Positions 17,680-26,873 of a stretch of 64,000 nucleotides of DNA are shown here, one piece after another. The notes beneath the pieces are model-generated. The model saw only the letters and a list, made by a program, of their open reading frames with translations. It did no database searches and had not been told where the DNA came from. Position 1 is the stretch's first letter; every line of letters begins with the position of its first letter. The translations under genes and the position numbers were made by a program. The DNA is taken from contig NC_015167.1 in assembly GCF_000190595.1 (NCBI RefSeq), positions 3,084,501 to 3,148,500 on the forward strand, read 5' to 3'. The DNA comes from Cellulophaga lytica DSM 7489. GTDB taxonomy: Bacteria > Bacteroidota > Bacteroidia > Flavobacteriales > Flavobacteriaceae.

Positions 17680-19077
17680 TTATTTTAATGAACCTACCAT
17701 TTCTTCAGGTTTTACCCATTCATCATATTGCTCTGCAGTTACGTAGCCTAAATTAATAGCTTCTTCTTTTAGTGTAGTACCATTTTTATGTGCAGTATTT
17801 GCAATTTCTGCAGCTTTGTAATAACCAATTTTAGTGTTTAAAGCTGTTACAAGCATTAAAGAGTTATTTAATAATTCTTTAATTACATCGTGATTTGGTT
17901 GTATGCCAGACGCACAATTAACATCAAAACTAACGCAAGCGTCACCAATTAATTGGGCAGATTGTAATATGTTAGCAGCCATCATAGGTTTAAATACATT
18001 TAGCTCATAATGGCCTTGTGTACCACCAACAGTTACAGCAACATCATTACCCATAACTTGTGCGCAAACCATAGTTATAGCTTCTGCTTGTGTAGGGTTA
18101 ACCTTTCCTGGCATAATAGAACTTCCTGGTTCGTTTGCAGGTATAATTATTTCGCCAATACCAGATCTTGGCCCAGAAGCCATCATTCTAATATCATTAG
18201 CAATTTTATTTAAAGAAACAGCTAGTTGTTTTAGTGCTCCGTGACTTTCTACTATGGCATCATGGGCAGCTAATGCTTCAAATTTATTTTTAGCAGTAAT
18301 AAAAGGCAATCCTGTAAATTCTGCTATGTACTTTGCAACAAGAACATCATAACCGGCAGGTGTATTTAAACCTGTACCAACAGCAGTACCACCAAGAGCA
18401 AGCTCTGCTAAATGCGGCAATGAGTTTTCTAAAGCTTTTAAACCGTGATCTAGCTGAGATACATAACCAGAGAACTCTTGTCCTAAAGTTAAAGGAGTAG
18501 CATCCATAAGGTGAGTACGTCCTATTTTTACAACATTTGCAAATTCTTTAGATTTCTTTTCTAAAGTATCTCTTAGTTGTTTAACTCCAGGTATAGTAAC
18601 TTCTGTAATTTTTTTATATGCAGCAATATGCATTCCTGTAGGAAACGTATCGTTAGATGATTGAGATTTGTTTACATCATCATTAGGCTGTATTGTTTTT
18701 TCGCCTTCACCGATAACATTACCAGCTATTTCATGAGCTCTGTTTGCAATAACCTCATTTACGTTCATATTACTCTGTGTACCAGAGCCAGTTTGCCATA
18801 TTACCAATGGAAACTGATCATTGTGTTTGCCTTCTAAAATTTCATCACAAACTTGTGCAATTAAATCTCTTTTTTCTGTAGATAATACACCTAACTCACA
18901 GTTTGTATATGCTGCTGCTTTTTTTAAATAAGCAAAACCATAAACAATATCTAATGGCATAGATGCAGCAGGACCAATTTTAAAATTGTTTCTAGAGCGC
19001 TCTGTTTGTGCTCCCCAATATTTATCAGCAGGTACTTCTACCTTACCCATTGTATCTTTTTCTATTCTAAAGCTCAT
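17680..19077 (-). CDS. fumC: Class II fumarate hydratase
   Basis: Hydrates fumarate to L-malate in the TCA cycle; cytoplasmic homotetramer. The 465-residue length fits class II. Recognisable family motifs are [12 protein letters not shown] (about 97-108), the [14 protein letters not shown] region near 185-195, and the superfamily signature [11 protein letters not shown] around 317-327, whose loop carries the catalytic serine. It is transcribed alone, with a candidate promoter 21 bases upstream and a shared terminator downstream. Confidence 0.95.
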   Translation of the reverse strand: MSFRIEKDTMGKVEVPADKYWGAQTERSRNNFKIGPAASMPLDIVYGFAYLKKAAAYTNCELGVLSTEKRDLIAQVCDEILEGKHNDQFPLVIWQTGSGTQSNMNVNEVIANRAHEIAGNVIGEGEKTIQPNDDVNKSQSSNDTFPTGMHIAAYKKITEVTIPGVKQLRDTLEKKSKEFANVVKIGRTHLMDATPLTLGQEFSGYVSQLDHGLKALENSLPHLAELALGGTAVGTGLNTPAGYDVLVAKYIAEFTGLPFITAKNKFEALAAHDAIVESHGALKQLAVSLNKIANDIRMMASGPRSGIGEIIIPANEPGSSIMPGKVNPTQAEAITMVCAQVMGNDVAVTVGGTQGHYELNVFKPMMAANILQSAQLIGDACVSFDVNCASGIQPNHDVIKELLNNSLMLVTALNTKIGYYKAAEIANTAHKNGTTLKEEAINLGYVTAEQYDEWVKPEEMVGSLK

Positions 19078-19098
19078 TGTACTAATTTTTTATAGATA

Positions 19099-19106
19099 CA
19101 AAGGTA
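19099..19106 (-). promoter_or_regulatory. Candidate -7 box for fumC
   Basis: On the minus strand this reads TACCTTTG, a match to TAnnTTTG. It ends 21 bases before the fumC ATG. No matching TTG was found 19 bases further upstream. Confidence 0.5.
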
Positions 19107-19190
19107 AGAATTTGGAAAATTTTTAATGCCTATTTATTTGATGATTTTGGTTTATTTTGGAGTAAATATGAACTTTAATTAAAAATATTG

Positions 19191-21623
19191 TTAATTAAAT
19201 TTATATGTAAATGTGGCTCTTAGGTTTCTTTGGTCTGATTGAAGTTCATTATAAGAAATAGAATTGTCTAAATTGCTGGTAGAATACCTTCTGTAAGCAT
19301 TAAAAATATCTGTTACGCCTATAGATACAGATACCTTATTTTTAAATATGTTTTTGCTAAACGCAAAGTCTAACCTGTCTAGTGCTTTTGTTTTTGTTTG
19401 AGAGTTATTGTTTGCTCCTATGTAATAGTAGTTTGTCTGAAAATTAATATCATACATTAAAGGTAATCTAGCACTAGCGCTACCTGTCCATCTAAATTGG
19501 TTGGCATTAAAGTCTACATTAATTAACTGGTTGTTATTATTGGTGTAGTTATAACTGCCATTTAATTTTTGGTTATACATAAAAAGGTTTAAAGACAAGC
19601 GCCATTTTTTACGCGGAACATAAGTAACAGTAGCATCTAACCCATACCTGTCTTCCTCTGCAATATTGCGCTTAGTTTTTGCAATTATAGGAGCAGCTAT
19701 AGTATTAGTGCTGTTTGTAATAATCTCTGTTTCGCCTGTTTCTATTATTACATTGTGTATTACATCTTCTGTTTTAGAATAGAATAGGGCAGTGTTAAAA
19801 GTTATTTTATCCCATTTATTTAAATAGTTAAACTCAAATGAGTTTGTAAACATTGGGTCTAAATCTGGATTACCATAAAATAAGTTGGTTTTACTAACTC
19901 TATTAGGAAAAGGATTTAAATTACCTGCTGTAGGTCTATCAATTCTTTTGCTATAATTTAAACTAATCTTTTCTTTATTAGTAAACTCATAACTTAAAAA
20001 AACAGAGGGAAACCAATTTGTATAAGATTTATTATCTGTACTGTTATTATTGGTAAGTAACACCGCTAAATTTGTATGTTCTACTCGCATACCTAAAGAG
20101 GCACTAAATTTATTAAAACCTTGTGCAAATTGTAAGTATCCTGCATTAACATCTTGACTATATATTAAATTGTTGCTGTAGATATTATTTTTTATAAATT
20201 GATTGTTAATTATAGAACCTTCTGTATAGTCTATATGATAATTATCAAAAACACCTCTGTAACCAACTTCTATTTTAGAATTGTAATTTTTTCCAAAAGG
20301 TAAGGTATAATCCAATTGGGCAAGCTGACTAATTTGATGGTCATCAGTAATTGCTTCTTCAAACAAGCCATTGTTGTTATTGCCTAATATAACCTCGTTA
20401 ATAGCTCTATCTTCTAGCTCAAAACTTCTAGAGTATTGGTAATCTGCAGTTAAAATATGACCTTTAGAATTAAATTTTCTTTTATAGTTTAGGGAATAAC
20501 GTATGTTTTCTTCATTACTATCTTCTTCAGTATTTCTACTTCTGTTAATAGTTGTATTGTTTAGGGTATTAAAATTATTTAAATCTATACCAGTATAGTT
20601 TAAACCTGATGCTTTAGTATAAGCAACAGAATTAGTGATGCTAGAGGTTTTATTTAACAAAAGCTCTATACCTGCATTAATAGTAAGGTTTTTATAATTA
20701 CGATCTAATGATCTGTACTCATTTTCATAACCTATTTTGGTATTACTATTATCAAAAAAATCGTTATTAAATAATGAGTATCCAGGTCGTTCCCTGTCTG
20801 TATAAGTTACATTAGAAAAAATATTAAATAATTTTCTTTTTAAACCTAAAGACAATCCTAACTTATAATATTCAGGGTCTTTAATAGTTGCAGTTACAGA
20901 ACCATTAATACCTGCTTTTTTAGATTTTCTAAGTATTATATTTAAAATGCCTGCAGTACCAGAGGAACTATATTTAGAAGAAGGGTTTGTAATAACTTCT
21001 ACCTTTTGTATTGTGCTTACTGGCATTTGCTTTAAAGCCTCTGGACTTACACCAGATAATGTAGAAGGTTTGCCATTAATTAATATTTTTACATTATTGT
21101 TACTTCTTAAACTAATAGTACCTTCAGCATCTACAGCTACAGAGGGGATATTGTTTAATACGTCAGAAGCAGACCCTCCGTTTAAAGTTAAGTCTTTACC
21201 AACATTGTATATTTTTTTATCTAACCTTAGCTCTACAGTTGTTTTTTCAGCAATAAGCTCAACCTCGTTTAACTCTTCTACATCTAAGTCTAGCAATATT
21301 TGTCCTAGGTTTTTAGACTTTGTTATAGTAACATTATTTAGGTAATAGGTTTTGTAAGAAATATACTCAACCTTAATATTATAATTTCCTTTAGGAATAT
21401 CATTTATAATAAACTTGCCATTTTTATTGGTTATACCTCCAGAAATAAAACTAGGGTTATTATTATCTTGTATAATTAATGTAGCAAATTCTAGCGGATT
21501 CTTTGTTTCAGAATCTACAATTGTACCGGTTAACTTTACAGAACTATTGCTATTGTTAACTTGGTTTTGTTGAGCGTTAATAGCTGTTGTTAGGGCTAAA
21601 AACAAAAATAAAATATTTTTCAT
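19191..21623 (-). CDS. TonB-dependent outer-membrane receptor, OMP_b-brl_3 type
   Basis: An 810-residue outer-membrane protein. It has a signal peptide (about 1-18, ending NAQ), a carboxypeptidase-regulatory domain (about 28-115), a TonB-plug domain (about 125-235: LRLDKKIYNVGKDLTLNGG, KILINGKPSTLSG, VITNPSSKYSSSGTAGILNI) and a C-terminal beta-barrel that ends in the aromatic residue pattern FTYKFN. Substrate unknown. It is clearly paralogous to the receptor at 22236-24749: plug motifs and domain order match, but this copy is 27 residues shorter and lacks the acidic tail. A small oppositely oriented gene lies between them. Confidence 0.88.
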   Translation of the reverse strand: MKNILFLFLALTTAINAQQNQVNNSNSSVKLTGTIVDSETKNPLEFATLIIQDNNNPSFISGGITNKNGKFIINDIPKGNYNIKVEYISYKTYYLNNVTITKSKNLGQILLDLDVEELNEVELIAEKTTVELRLDKKIYNVGKDLTLNGGSASDVLNNIPSVAVDAEGTISLRSNNNVKILINGKPSTLSGVSPEALKQMPVSTIQKVEVITNPSSKYSSSGTAGILNIILRKSKKAGINGSVTATIKDPEYYKLGLSLGLKRKLFNIFSNVTYTDRERPGYSLFNNDFFDNSNTKIGYENEYRSLDRNYKNLTINAGIELLLNKTSSITNSVAYTKASGLNYTGIDLNNFNTLNNTTINRSRNTEEDSNEENIRYSLNYKRKFNSKGHILTADYQYSRSFELEDRAINEVILGNNNNGLFEEAITDDHQISQLAQLDYTLPFGKNYNSKIEVGYRGVFDNYHIDYTEGSIINNQFIKNNIYSNNLIYSQDVNAGYLQFAQGFNKFSASLGMRVEHTNLAVLLTNNNSTDNKSYTNWFPSVFLSYEFTNKEKISLNYSKRIDRPTAGNLNPFPNRVSKTNLFYGNPDLDPMFTNSFEFNYLNKWDKITFNTALFYSKTEDVIHNVIIETGETEIITNSTNTIAAPIIAKTKRNIAEEDRYGLDATVTYVPRKKWRLSLNLFMYNQKLNGSYNYTNNNNQLINVDFNANQFRWTGSASARLPLMYDINFQTNYYYIGANNNSQTKTKALDRLDFAFSKNIFKNKVSVSIGVTDIFNAYRRYSTSNLDNSISYNELQSDQRNLRATFTYKFN

Positions 21624-21792
21624 TTATGGTTAGCCTTTTGTAATTTGGGTAAAAAAGACTAGGAAATTATAAGTGTTCTTATGCATAAGTTTAACGTAGG
21701 TTATTTGGTTGAGTATGTTAGTTAAAAAAACGCTTTGTATTTCCTTGGTTACTTACAGGTATTTTAAGGTAAAATTAGTACGTCTTATACTA

Positions 21793-21800
21793 CAAATATA
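21793..21800 (-). promoter_or_regulatory. Possible -7 box for the 810-residue receptor gene
   Basis: Reads TATATTTG on the minus strand (TAnnTTTG). It would give a leader of about 160 bases before the ATG at 21623. No -33 match is visible, so it is tentative. Confidence 0.35.
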
Positions 21801-21840
21801 AAAAAATATTAAAATAATTATTATTTTTTTATGATTTAGA

Positions 21841-21871
21841 TTTGTTCTATTCATTTGAACAAGTATCTTTG
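21841..21871 (+). promoter_or_regulatory. Bacteroidetes-type promoter for a small membrane protein gene
   Basis: TTTG at 21841-21844, a 19-base spacer and TATCTTTG at 21864-21871 give a full match to the TTTG-N19-TAnnTTTG consensus of the Bacteroidetes primary sigma factor. The ATG at 21894 follows 22 bases later. Confidence 0.8.
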
Positions 21872-21893
21872 TAACCGTTAAAATAAATTACTT

Positions 21894-22067
21894 ATGTTTG
21901 AATTTGACCAGTATTTAGGTTTTTTAGCTTTTTTAACTATCCTTACAATAGGATTTTGGCTAATGATATTTTTATTAACATTTGTTATACCTTATTGGTT
22001 GGGCGGATCACTTATAGAATTTCTGAAAGAAAAACGAGAAGCTAAAAAAGCAAAGCGTTTAGAATAA
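21894..22067 (+). CDS. Small membrane protein of unknown function
   Basis: A 57-residue protein (starts MFEFDQYLGFLAF, ends KKAKRLE). One long hydrophobic region at about residues 8-35 could form one or two membrane helices, followed by a basic and acidic cytoplasmic tail (EKREAKKAKR). A full consensus promoter upstream and a terminator ten bases downstream support it as a real single gene. It lies between two paralogous receptor genes on the other strand. I do not recognise a family. Confidence 0.7.
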   Translation: MFEFDQYLGFLAFLTILTIGFWLMIFLLTFVIPYWLGGSLIEFLKEKREAKKAKRLE

Positions 22068-22076
22068 AAAACAAAA

Positions 22077-22101
22077 AAGAGACTTAAAAGTCTCTTTTTT
22101 T
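22077..22101 (+). terminator. Intrinsic terminator after the small membrane protein gene
   Basis: The stem AGAGACTT / AAGTCTCT is followed by a seven-T run, directly after the small gene's stop codon. Confidence 0.85.
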
Positions 22102-22175
22102 GTACCCTATATTTAATAAAATATACGTTTACTTAGGTGTGTATTTTAGTGTGTAATATAATTTAGTTATAAAAT

Positions 22176-22212
22176 AAAAAAAGGATGTTGTTAAACAACA
22201 TCCTTTTTTTTA
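22176..22212. terminator. Terminator of the receptor operon
   Basis: The perfect inverted repeat AAAAAGGATGTTGTT / AACAACATCCTTTTT with a two-base loop has A-runs on the left, which are T-runs for the minus strand. It lies 24 bases beyond the stop of the minus-strand receptor gene. Confidence 0.85.
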
Positions 22213-22235
22213 TTGTGGTTATTTAATTATGCAAT

Positions 22236-24749
22236 TTACCCTTGCATATCCATATCATCACCGCCACCATCTCTCATTTCACCTTTGTTACGTTGGTTTT
22301 TTTGTTGGTTAAATCTGTATGTAAAAGTTAACGCAACACTTCTTTCTCTCCATTGAAATTCACTGTTAGAGAAGATATTTTCAGTTCTACTTTCAGATCT
22401 TCTTTTTCTAGAATTAAAAATGTCACTAACACTTAAAGATAAAGTACCTTTTTCCTTTAATATATCTTTACTTAATGCTAAGTCAGATCCAAACATTCCT
22501 TTAGTATCAGTTTGTGCATTTTTAGATGGACCTCTATAAGTTAAGTTTGTTTGAAAATCTATTTCTGCAGGCAATGGTATTTTTGCACTAAATTTAGAAA
22601 ACCAGCTAAAATTATCAGCATCAAAATTTTGAGTAATTTCTTCGTTTAAGAAATTAGTATAGGTGTGTTCACCTTCTAAGCTTTGTTGAAATAAGTTAAG
22701 GTTTAAGCTAAATCTCCAATTACGTATTGGTGTATAGGTAGATGTAATATCTAAACCGTATCTAGTTTCTGTAGCTAAGTTAATTGGTGTTCTAGCTTGT
22801 ACAGGAATTTCTACAGTACTTCCAGGGTTAGCAGGGTCTTCTATGCTTACAAAGTCACCTGTTTCTTGTGAAATAAATTGAAAAACTCCAGTAGAATGAT
22901 TGTAGTAACCAGAAATGTTAAATAAAACTTTGTCCCATCTTTTTAAGTAACCTAAATCATACGCATCTGTAAAAGTTGGATCTAAGTCTGGATTACCAAA
23001 AAACAAGTTTGTATTACTAGATCTAGAAGGGAAAGGATTTATAAACCTAGAACGAGGTCTTCTTAATCTTTTGCTGTAGCTAAGTGTAAATTGTTCCATT
23101 TCCGATAACTCATACCCTAAAAATACAGAAGGGAACCAGTTTGTGTAATTTTTGGTGTTAATTTCATTAGTTTCTGCTAACTCAATTTCTATATCTGTAG
23201 ATTCCATACGTAAGCCACCAAGTAAACTAAACTTATCAAATTTAGTACCTAATTGTACATAAGCAGCATTTATATTTTCTCTGTAAAAAAGCTCGTTACT
23301 AAAATTTGGGTTACTAGTGAAGTTACCATTAACTTCTTCTCCAAAATCATAATCTGTATTATAAAAGTTAAAGTTACCTCTATAACCTGCTTCAAACTGA
23401 GAGGCTAAATCTTTACCAAAAGGTAAAACATAGTCTACCTGTACTAATTGATCTATTTGTTTGTTGTCAGAAATTGTACGTTCTAAAGGGTTGCTGCTAG
23501 CATTACCACTAACTAATTCTTCAATACTAGCATTTTCTAGCTCATTAGATCTAGAGTATTGGTAGTCTACAGTTAATTTATTACCATCATCATTAAACCT
23601 TTTTACATAGTTTAAAGAATATTGTACAGTTTCTTCATCATCATCTTCTACTGTGTTTCTTTGTCTTTCAATGGTTGGATTCATATTACCATCAAAATTA
23701 AAAAAGTTAACATCTGCTTTATCTAAACCGTTAGAGTTTCTATATAAAACAGAGTTTGTTATACTACTAGTTTCGTCTATAAAATATTCAAAACCTATAT
23801 TTGCGTTGTAATTTTTACTGCTACGATCGTAATTTCTGTATTCGTTTTCAAAACTTGAAGTTGTACCGTCATCATTAAGGTATTCATTTTCAAAAGTAGC
23901 ATTTCCAGGTCCTGTTCTGTCTCTATAGCTTAAGTTAGTGTATAAGTTAAATTTATCTCTTCTTAAGTTAATATTTGCAGAACCAGCGTATTGTTCTGGA
24001 TCACCAACTGAAGCAGATACAGATCCGTTTAGGCCAGCAGTTTTACTTTGTTTTAAAATGATGTTTAAAATACCAGCAGTACCTTCTGCGTCATATCTAG
24101 CAGATGGGTTTGTTACTACTTCTACTTTTTCAATAGCATCTGCAGGTAAAGATTTTAGTGCAGCATTGTCTAAACCAGATAGGGCAGACGGTTTACCATT
24201 AATTAATATTTTAACACTTTCATTACCACGCAAGCTAATAGCTCCTTCTACATCTACATCTACAGATGGTACATTGTTTAAAACGTCTGTAACAGAACCA
24301 CCTTTTACGGTTAAATCTTTACCCACGTTGTAAACTTTTTTATCTAATCTAAGTTCTACGGTAGTTTTTTCGGCAACTAAAACAACATCATCTAGCTGCT
24401 CTACATCTAAAGCTAATTTAATAATACCTAAATCTATAGATTTGGTTAGGTTTTGATTGTTAAGTGTGTATGTTTTGTAAGATAAAAACTCTACTTTAAT
24501 ATTGTAAAGCCCTGCGTCTGCAGTAACATTAAATTTTCCTTGTTGATTTGTTATACCTCCTGTAACTACAGATGGGTCTTTAACACTTTCTAATATTAGT
24601 GTTGCGTATTCTAACGGGTCTCCTGTTTCATCATCAACCACAGTACCTGTGACTTTAATTTTTTTAGGGTTTTTAGATTGTGCATTGGGACCTTGAGCGT
24701 ACGTAATTACGGTTGCAAATACTAGTACTAAGGAAAGTAGTTGTTTCAT
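22236..24749 (-). CDS. TonB-dependent outer-membrane receptor, OMP_b-brl_3 type, second copy
   Basis: An 837-residue outer-membrane protein. It has a signal peptide (about 1-18), a carboxypeptidase-regulatory domain (about 28-120), a plug domain (about 130-240: LRLDKKVYNVGKDLTVKGG, ILINGKPSALSG, VVTNPSARYDAEGTAGILNI) and a beta-barrel ending TFTYRFN. After the barrel there is an unusual hydrophilic tail of about 25 residues rich in Gln, Asn, Gly, Asp and Met (ending GGGDDMDMQG). The start overlaps the stop of the upstream 157-residue gene by four bases (ATGA), so the two are translationally coupled. Substrate unknown. Confidence 0.88.
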   Translation of the reverse strand: MKQLLSLVLVFATVITYAQGPNAQSKNPKKIKVTGTVVDDETGDPLEYATLILESVKDPSVVTGGITNQQGKFNVTADAGLYNIKVEFLSYKTYTLNNQNLTKSIDLGIIKLALDVEQLDDVVLVAEKTTVELRLDKKVYNVGKDLTVKGGSVTDVLNNVPSVDVDVEGAISLRGNESVKILINGKPSALSGLDNAALKSLPADAIEKVEVVTNPSARYDAEGTAGILNIILKQSKTAGLNGSVSASVGDPEQYAGSANINLRRDKFNLYTNLSYRDRTGPGNATFENEYLNDDGTTSSFENEYRNYDRSSKNYNANIGFEYFIDETSSITNSVLYRNSNGLDKADVNFFNFDGNMNPTIERQRNTVEDDDEETVQYSLNYVKRFNDDGNKLTVDYQYSRSNELENASIEELVSGNASSNPLERTISDNKQIDQLVQVDYVLPFGKDLASQFEAGYRGNFNFYNTDYDFGEEVNGNFTSNPNFSNELFYRENINAAYVQLGTKFDKFSLLGGLRMESTDIEIELAETNEINTKNYTNWFPSVFLGYELSEMEQFTLSYSKRLRRPRSRFINPFPSRSSNTNLFFGNPDLDPTFTDAYDLGYLKRWDKVLFNISGYYNHSTGVFQFISQETGDFVSIEDPANPGSTVEIPVQARTPINLATETRYGLDITSTYTPIRNWRFSLNLNLFQQSLEGEHTYTNFLNEEITQNFDADNFSWFSKFSAKIPLPAEIDFQTNLTYRGPSKNAQTDTKGMFGSDLALSKDILKEKGTLSLSVSDIFNSRKRRSESRTENIFSNSEFQWRERSVALTFTYRFNQQKNQRNKGEMRDGGGDDMDMQG

Positions 24750-25219
24750 TCTTTTCGTTTAGTTTTTTTCTTTTTCTTTTTCTTGGCTTTTTTAAAGCCT
24801 TCTTTTTCTAAAGCAACATAGGCCTCATATTTTTCTTTAGGCAGTGCAGCTTTTAATTCTTCAGATTGTTGTTCTTTTAATTTTTCTATGCTTTCTTTCA
24901 TTTTTTCACCGTCTAGCTTTAAAATCTGCAGTTCCATATACTTTTTAATGTATTTGGTTAAAGTTGTGCTTAGCACTGCTTCTTCAAAACTATTAAGATC
25001 TATAACTTCTAAAATTTTAGGCATTTGTAAGTCTACAATTTCTTCAGCTGTTAAAGGCTCTGGTTTTTCATTAGATTGTGTTTGTGGCATTTGGTTTCTA
25101 ACACGTCCGTTTCCGTACCCATTATTATAACCGTTACCGTAACCATACTGCGCTTCTACAGTAGAAAAAGACAATACAAATACTATTGTTGCATAAAAAA
25201 ATATTTTATTAGTTTTCAT
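24746..25219 (-). CDS. Exported helical protein with lysine-rich tail
   Basis: A 157-residue protein with a signal peptide of about 23 residues (ending VEAQ), a Tyr/Gly/Asn-rich spacer (YGYGNGYNNGYGNGR), then an all-helical, highly charged domain of about 90 residues and a C-terminus of almost pure lysine (KKAKKKKKKKTKRKE). The helical part resembles small periplasmic proteins of the Spy/CpxP kind in composition only; I see no LTxxQ motif. It is translationally coupled to the downstream receptor gene, which suggests a periplasmic or surface partner role. Function unknown. Confidence 0.7.
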   Translation of the reverse strand: MKTNKIFFYATIVFVLSFSTVEAQYGYGNGYNNGYGNGRVRNQMPQTQSNEKPEPLTAEEIVDLQMPKILEVIDLNSFEEAVLSTTLTKYIKKYMELQILKLDGEKMKESIEKLKEQQSEELKAALPKEKYEAYVALEKEGFKKAKKKKKKKTKRKE

Positions 25220-25326
25220 AACTTTCTGAATTAGTAAGAGTTTAAAAATTAAAGAAGGTTTAATCTGGTTTGGTTAAAGATTTGTTAAAAGAATTAGCAA
25301 TAAAAATGCCAAAAATTAAACTGTTA

Positions 25327-25668
25327 CTAAATTACAGTTTTTATTGCTTCTGTAGGTCTTCCTATAACGGCTTTATTTCCGTTAATAACAATTGGTCTTT
25401 CTATTAGTTTAGGATTGGCAATCATAGCATCAATAATTTCATTATTAGATAGTTGCTTGCCTTTGTAGTTCTCTTTCCAAATAGCCTCATTTTTACGTAC
25501 TAAAGCTATAGGTTCTATAGCTAAAAGGCTAATAATGTTTTGTAGCTCTTGTTTTGTAGGTACATTTTCTAAATATTTTACAATTTCAAAAGGTTTACCA
25601 GTTTCTTCTAAAAAAGCTACTCCTGCTCTAGATTTACTACATCTGTTGTTATGGTAAATTTTTATCAT
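25327..25668 (-). CDS. arsC: ArsC-family arsenate reductase-like protein
   Basis: A 113-residue thioredoxin-fold protein of the glutaredoxin-coupled arsenate reductase family. The active-site segment NNRCSKSRAG places the catalytic cysteine at residue 10; the C-terminal segments ERPIVINGNKAVIGRP contain the conserved arginine of the family. Such proteins may reduce arsenate, but many Bacteroidota copies are untested and no arsenic transporter is adjacent. It lies 17 bases after prfB on the same strand and could be read through from it. Confidence 0.8.
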   Translation of the reverse strand: MIKIYHNNRCSKSRAGVAFLEETGKPFEIVKYLENVPTKQELQNIISLLAIEPIALVRKNEAIWKENYKGKQLSNNEIIDAMIANPKLIERPIVINGNKAVIGRPTEAIKTVI

Positions 25669-25685
25669 TATTATATTATTAAAAA

Positions 25686-26784
25686 TTAATCTTCATTTTT
25701 TTGTCCCATCATCATTAAATAAGCTTTTAAAAATGGGTCTATTTGTCCGTCCATCACAGCATCTACGTTACCCGTTTCCTCGGCTGTACGCACATCTTTT
25801 ACTAATTTATATGGGTGCATAACATAGTTACGTATTTGAGATCCCCATTCAATTTTCATTTTACCAGCTTCAATTTCGCTACGTGCTTCTTGTTTTTTAC
25901 GCAATTCAATTTCGTATAATTGAGATTTAAGCATTTTCATAGCTGTAGCCCTGTTGTCATGCTGAGATCTAGAATCAGAACAAGAAATTTGTATTCCTGT
26001 TGGTTTGTGAGTTAACTGTACTTTGGTTTCTACTTTATTAACATTTTGTCCACCAGCTCCGCTAGAACGTGCTGTTGTAATTTCTATATCAGCAGGGTTA
26101 ATTTCTATTTCTATACTGTCATCTGCAAGTGGGTATACATATACAGAAGCAAAAGAAGTATGTCTTTTAGCATTACTATCAAAAGGAGAAATACGTACCA
26201 AACGGTGTACTCCGTTTTCACCTTTTAGCCAGCCAAATGCATAATCACCTTCAATTTCTAAAGTAACTGTTTTAATACCAGCAACATCTCCTTCTTGGTA
26301 ATTTAGTTCTTTAATTTTATAACCATTTTTTTCTGCCCACATTAAGTACATACGCATAAGCATAGCAGCCCAGTCACAACTTTCTGTTCCGCCGGCACCT
26401 GCTGTTATTTGTAAAATGGCAGTGAGTTCATCTCCTTCATCAGAAAGCATATTTTTAAACTCTAAGTCTTCAATATGAGTTTTTGCTTTGTTGTAGTGGT
26501 TCTCTACCTCTTCAGCAGTAACATCGCCTTCTTTTAAAAACTCTAGCAGAACCTCTAAATCTGCAATAAGTATTTTTGCATCATCAAAATCTTTAACCCA
26601 TTTTTTTTTAGATTGTAGAACTTTCATTTGCGCTTGTGCAACTTGCGCATTATTCCAAAAATCTGGAGCTAGTGTTTTTTCTTCTTCATTTTCTATTTCT
26701 ATAAGCTTGGCATCTATGTCAAAGATACCTCCTTAACGCACCAAGGCGATCTAAAAGATCTTTATATTGATCTGTTGTTATCAT
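25686..26784 (-). CDS. prfB: Peptide chain release factor 2, with programmed +1 frameshift
   Basis: Recognises UGA and UAA stop codons and triggers peptide release. The gene is in two frames. Codons 1-21 run from the ATG at 26784 to CTT at 26724-26722 ([21 protein letters not shown]). The next in-frame codon is TGA (26721-26719). Reading resumes one base further on with GAC (26720-26718), giving 365 residues in total, the normal RF2 length. The shift site AGGAGGTATCTTTGAC has the Shine-Dalgarno-like AGGAGG three bases before CTT TGA, as in Escherichia coli. The RF2-specific SPF anticodon motif lies at 199-201 and the catalytic GGQ at 244-246. The ATG at 26627 is internal (M53). Confidence 0.95.
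26709..26730 (-). promoter_or_regulatory. prfB: prfB programmed +1 frameshift site
   Basis: On the minus strand the sequence is AGGAGG TAT CTT TGA C. The internal Shine-Dalgarno-like hexamer, the slippery CTT codon and the in-frame TGA followed by C are all present, so RF2 shortage increases frameshifting and RF2 synthesis. This is the classical autoregulation of prfB. Confidence 0.95.
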
Positions 26785-26803
26785 TCTTAAATTAATTTAA
26801 AAG

Positions 26804-26833
26804 CAAAAATAGCACTAAACTATGGTTGTACAA
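26804..26833 (-). promoter_or_regulatory. Candidate promoter of prfB
   Basis: On the minus strand, TTG (26833-26831), 19 bases and TATTTTTG (26811-26804) match the TTG-N19-TAnnTTTG consensus. The ATG at 26784 lies 19 bases downstream. Confidence 0.65.
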
Positions 26834-26873
26834 TCTATTTTATATAAATTTAGAAAATCTAAAAAACCAACCT

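Noticed and set aside
20947-21345. A 132-codon plus-strand frame opposite the receptor plug domain; a similar one lies at 23938-24333
   Set aside because: Both arise at the same place in two paralogous receptors, so their likeness comes from the conserved plug on the real strand.
25319-25342. A weak inverted repeat (AAACTGT / ACAGTTT) at the end of the arsC-like gene
   Set aside because: The stem is only seven AT-rich pairs with a nine-base loop; not convincing as a terminator.
26628-26784. Possible disruption or truncation of prfB because the long frame starts at residue 53
   Set aside because: The missing N-terminus is encoded in the other frame up to the programmed shift site, so the gene is intact.
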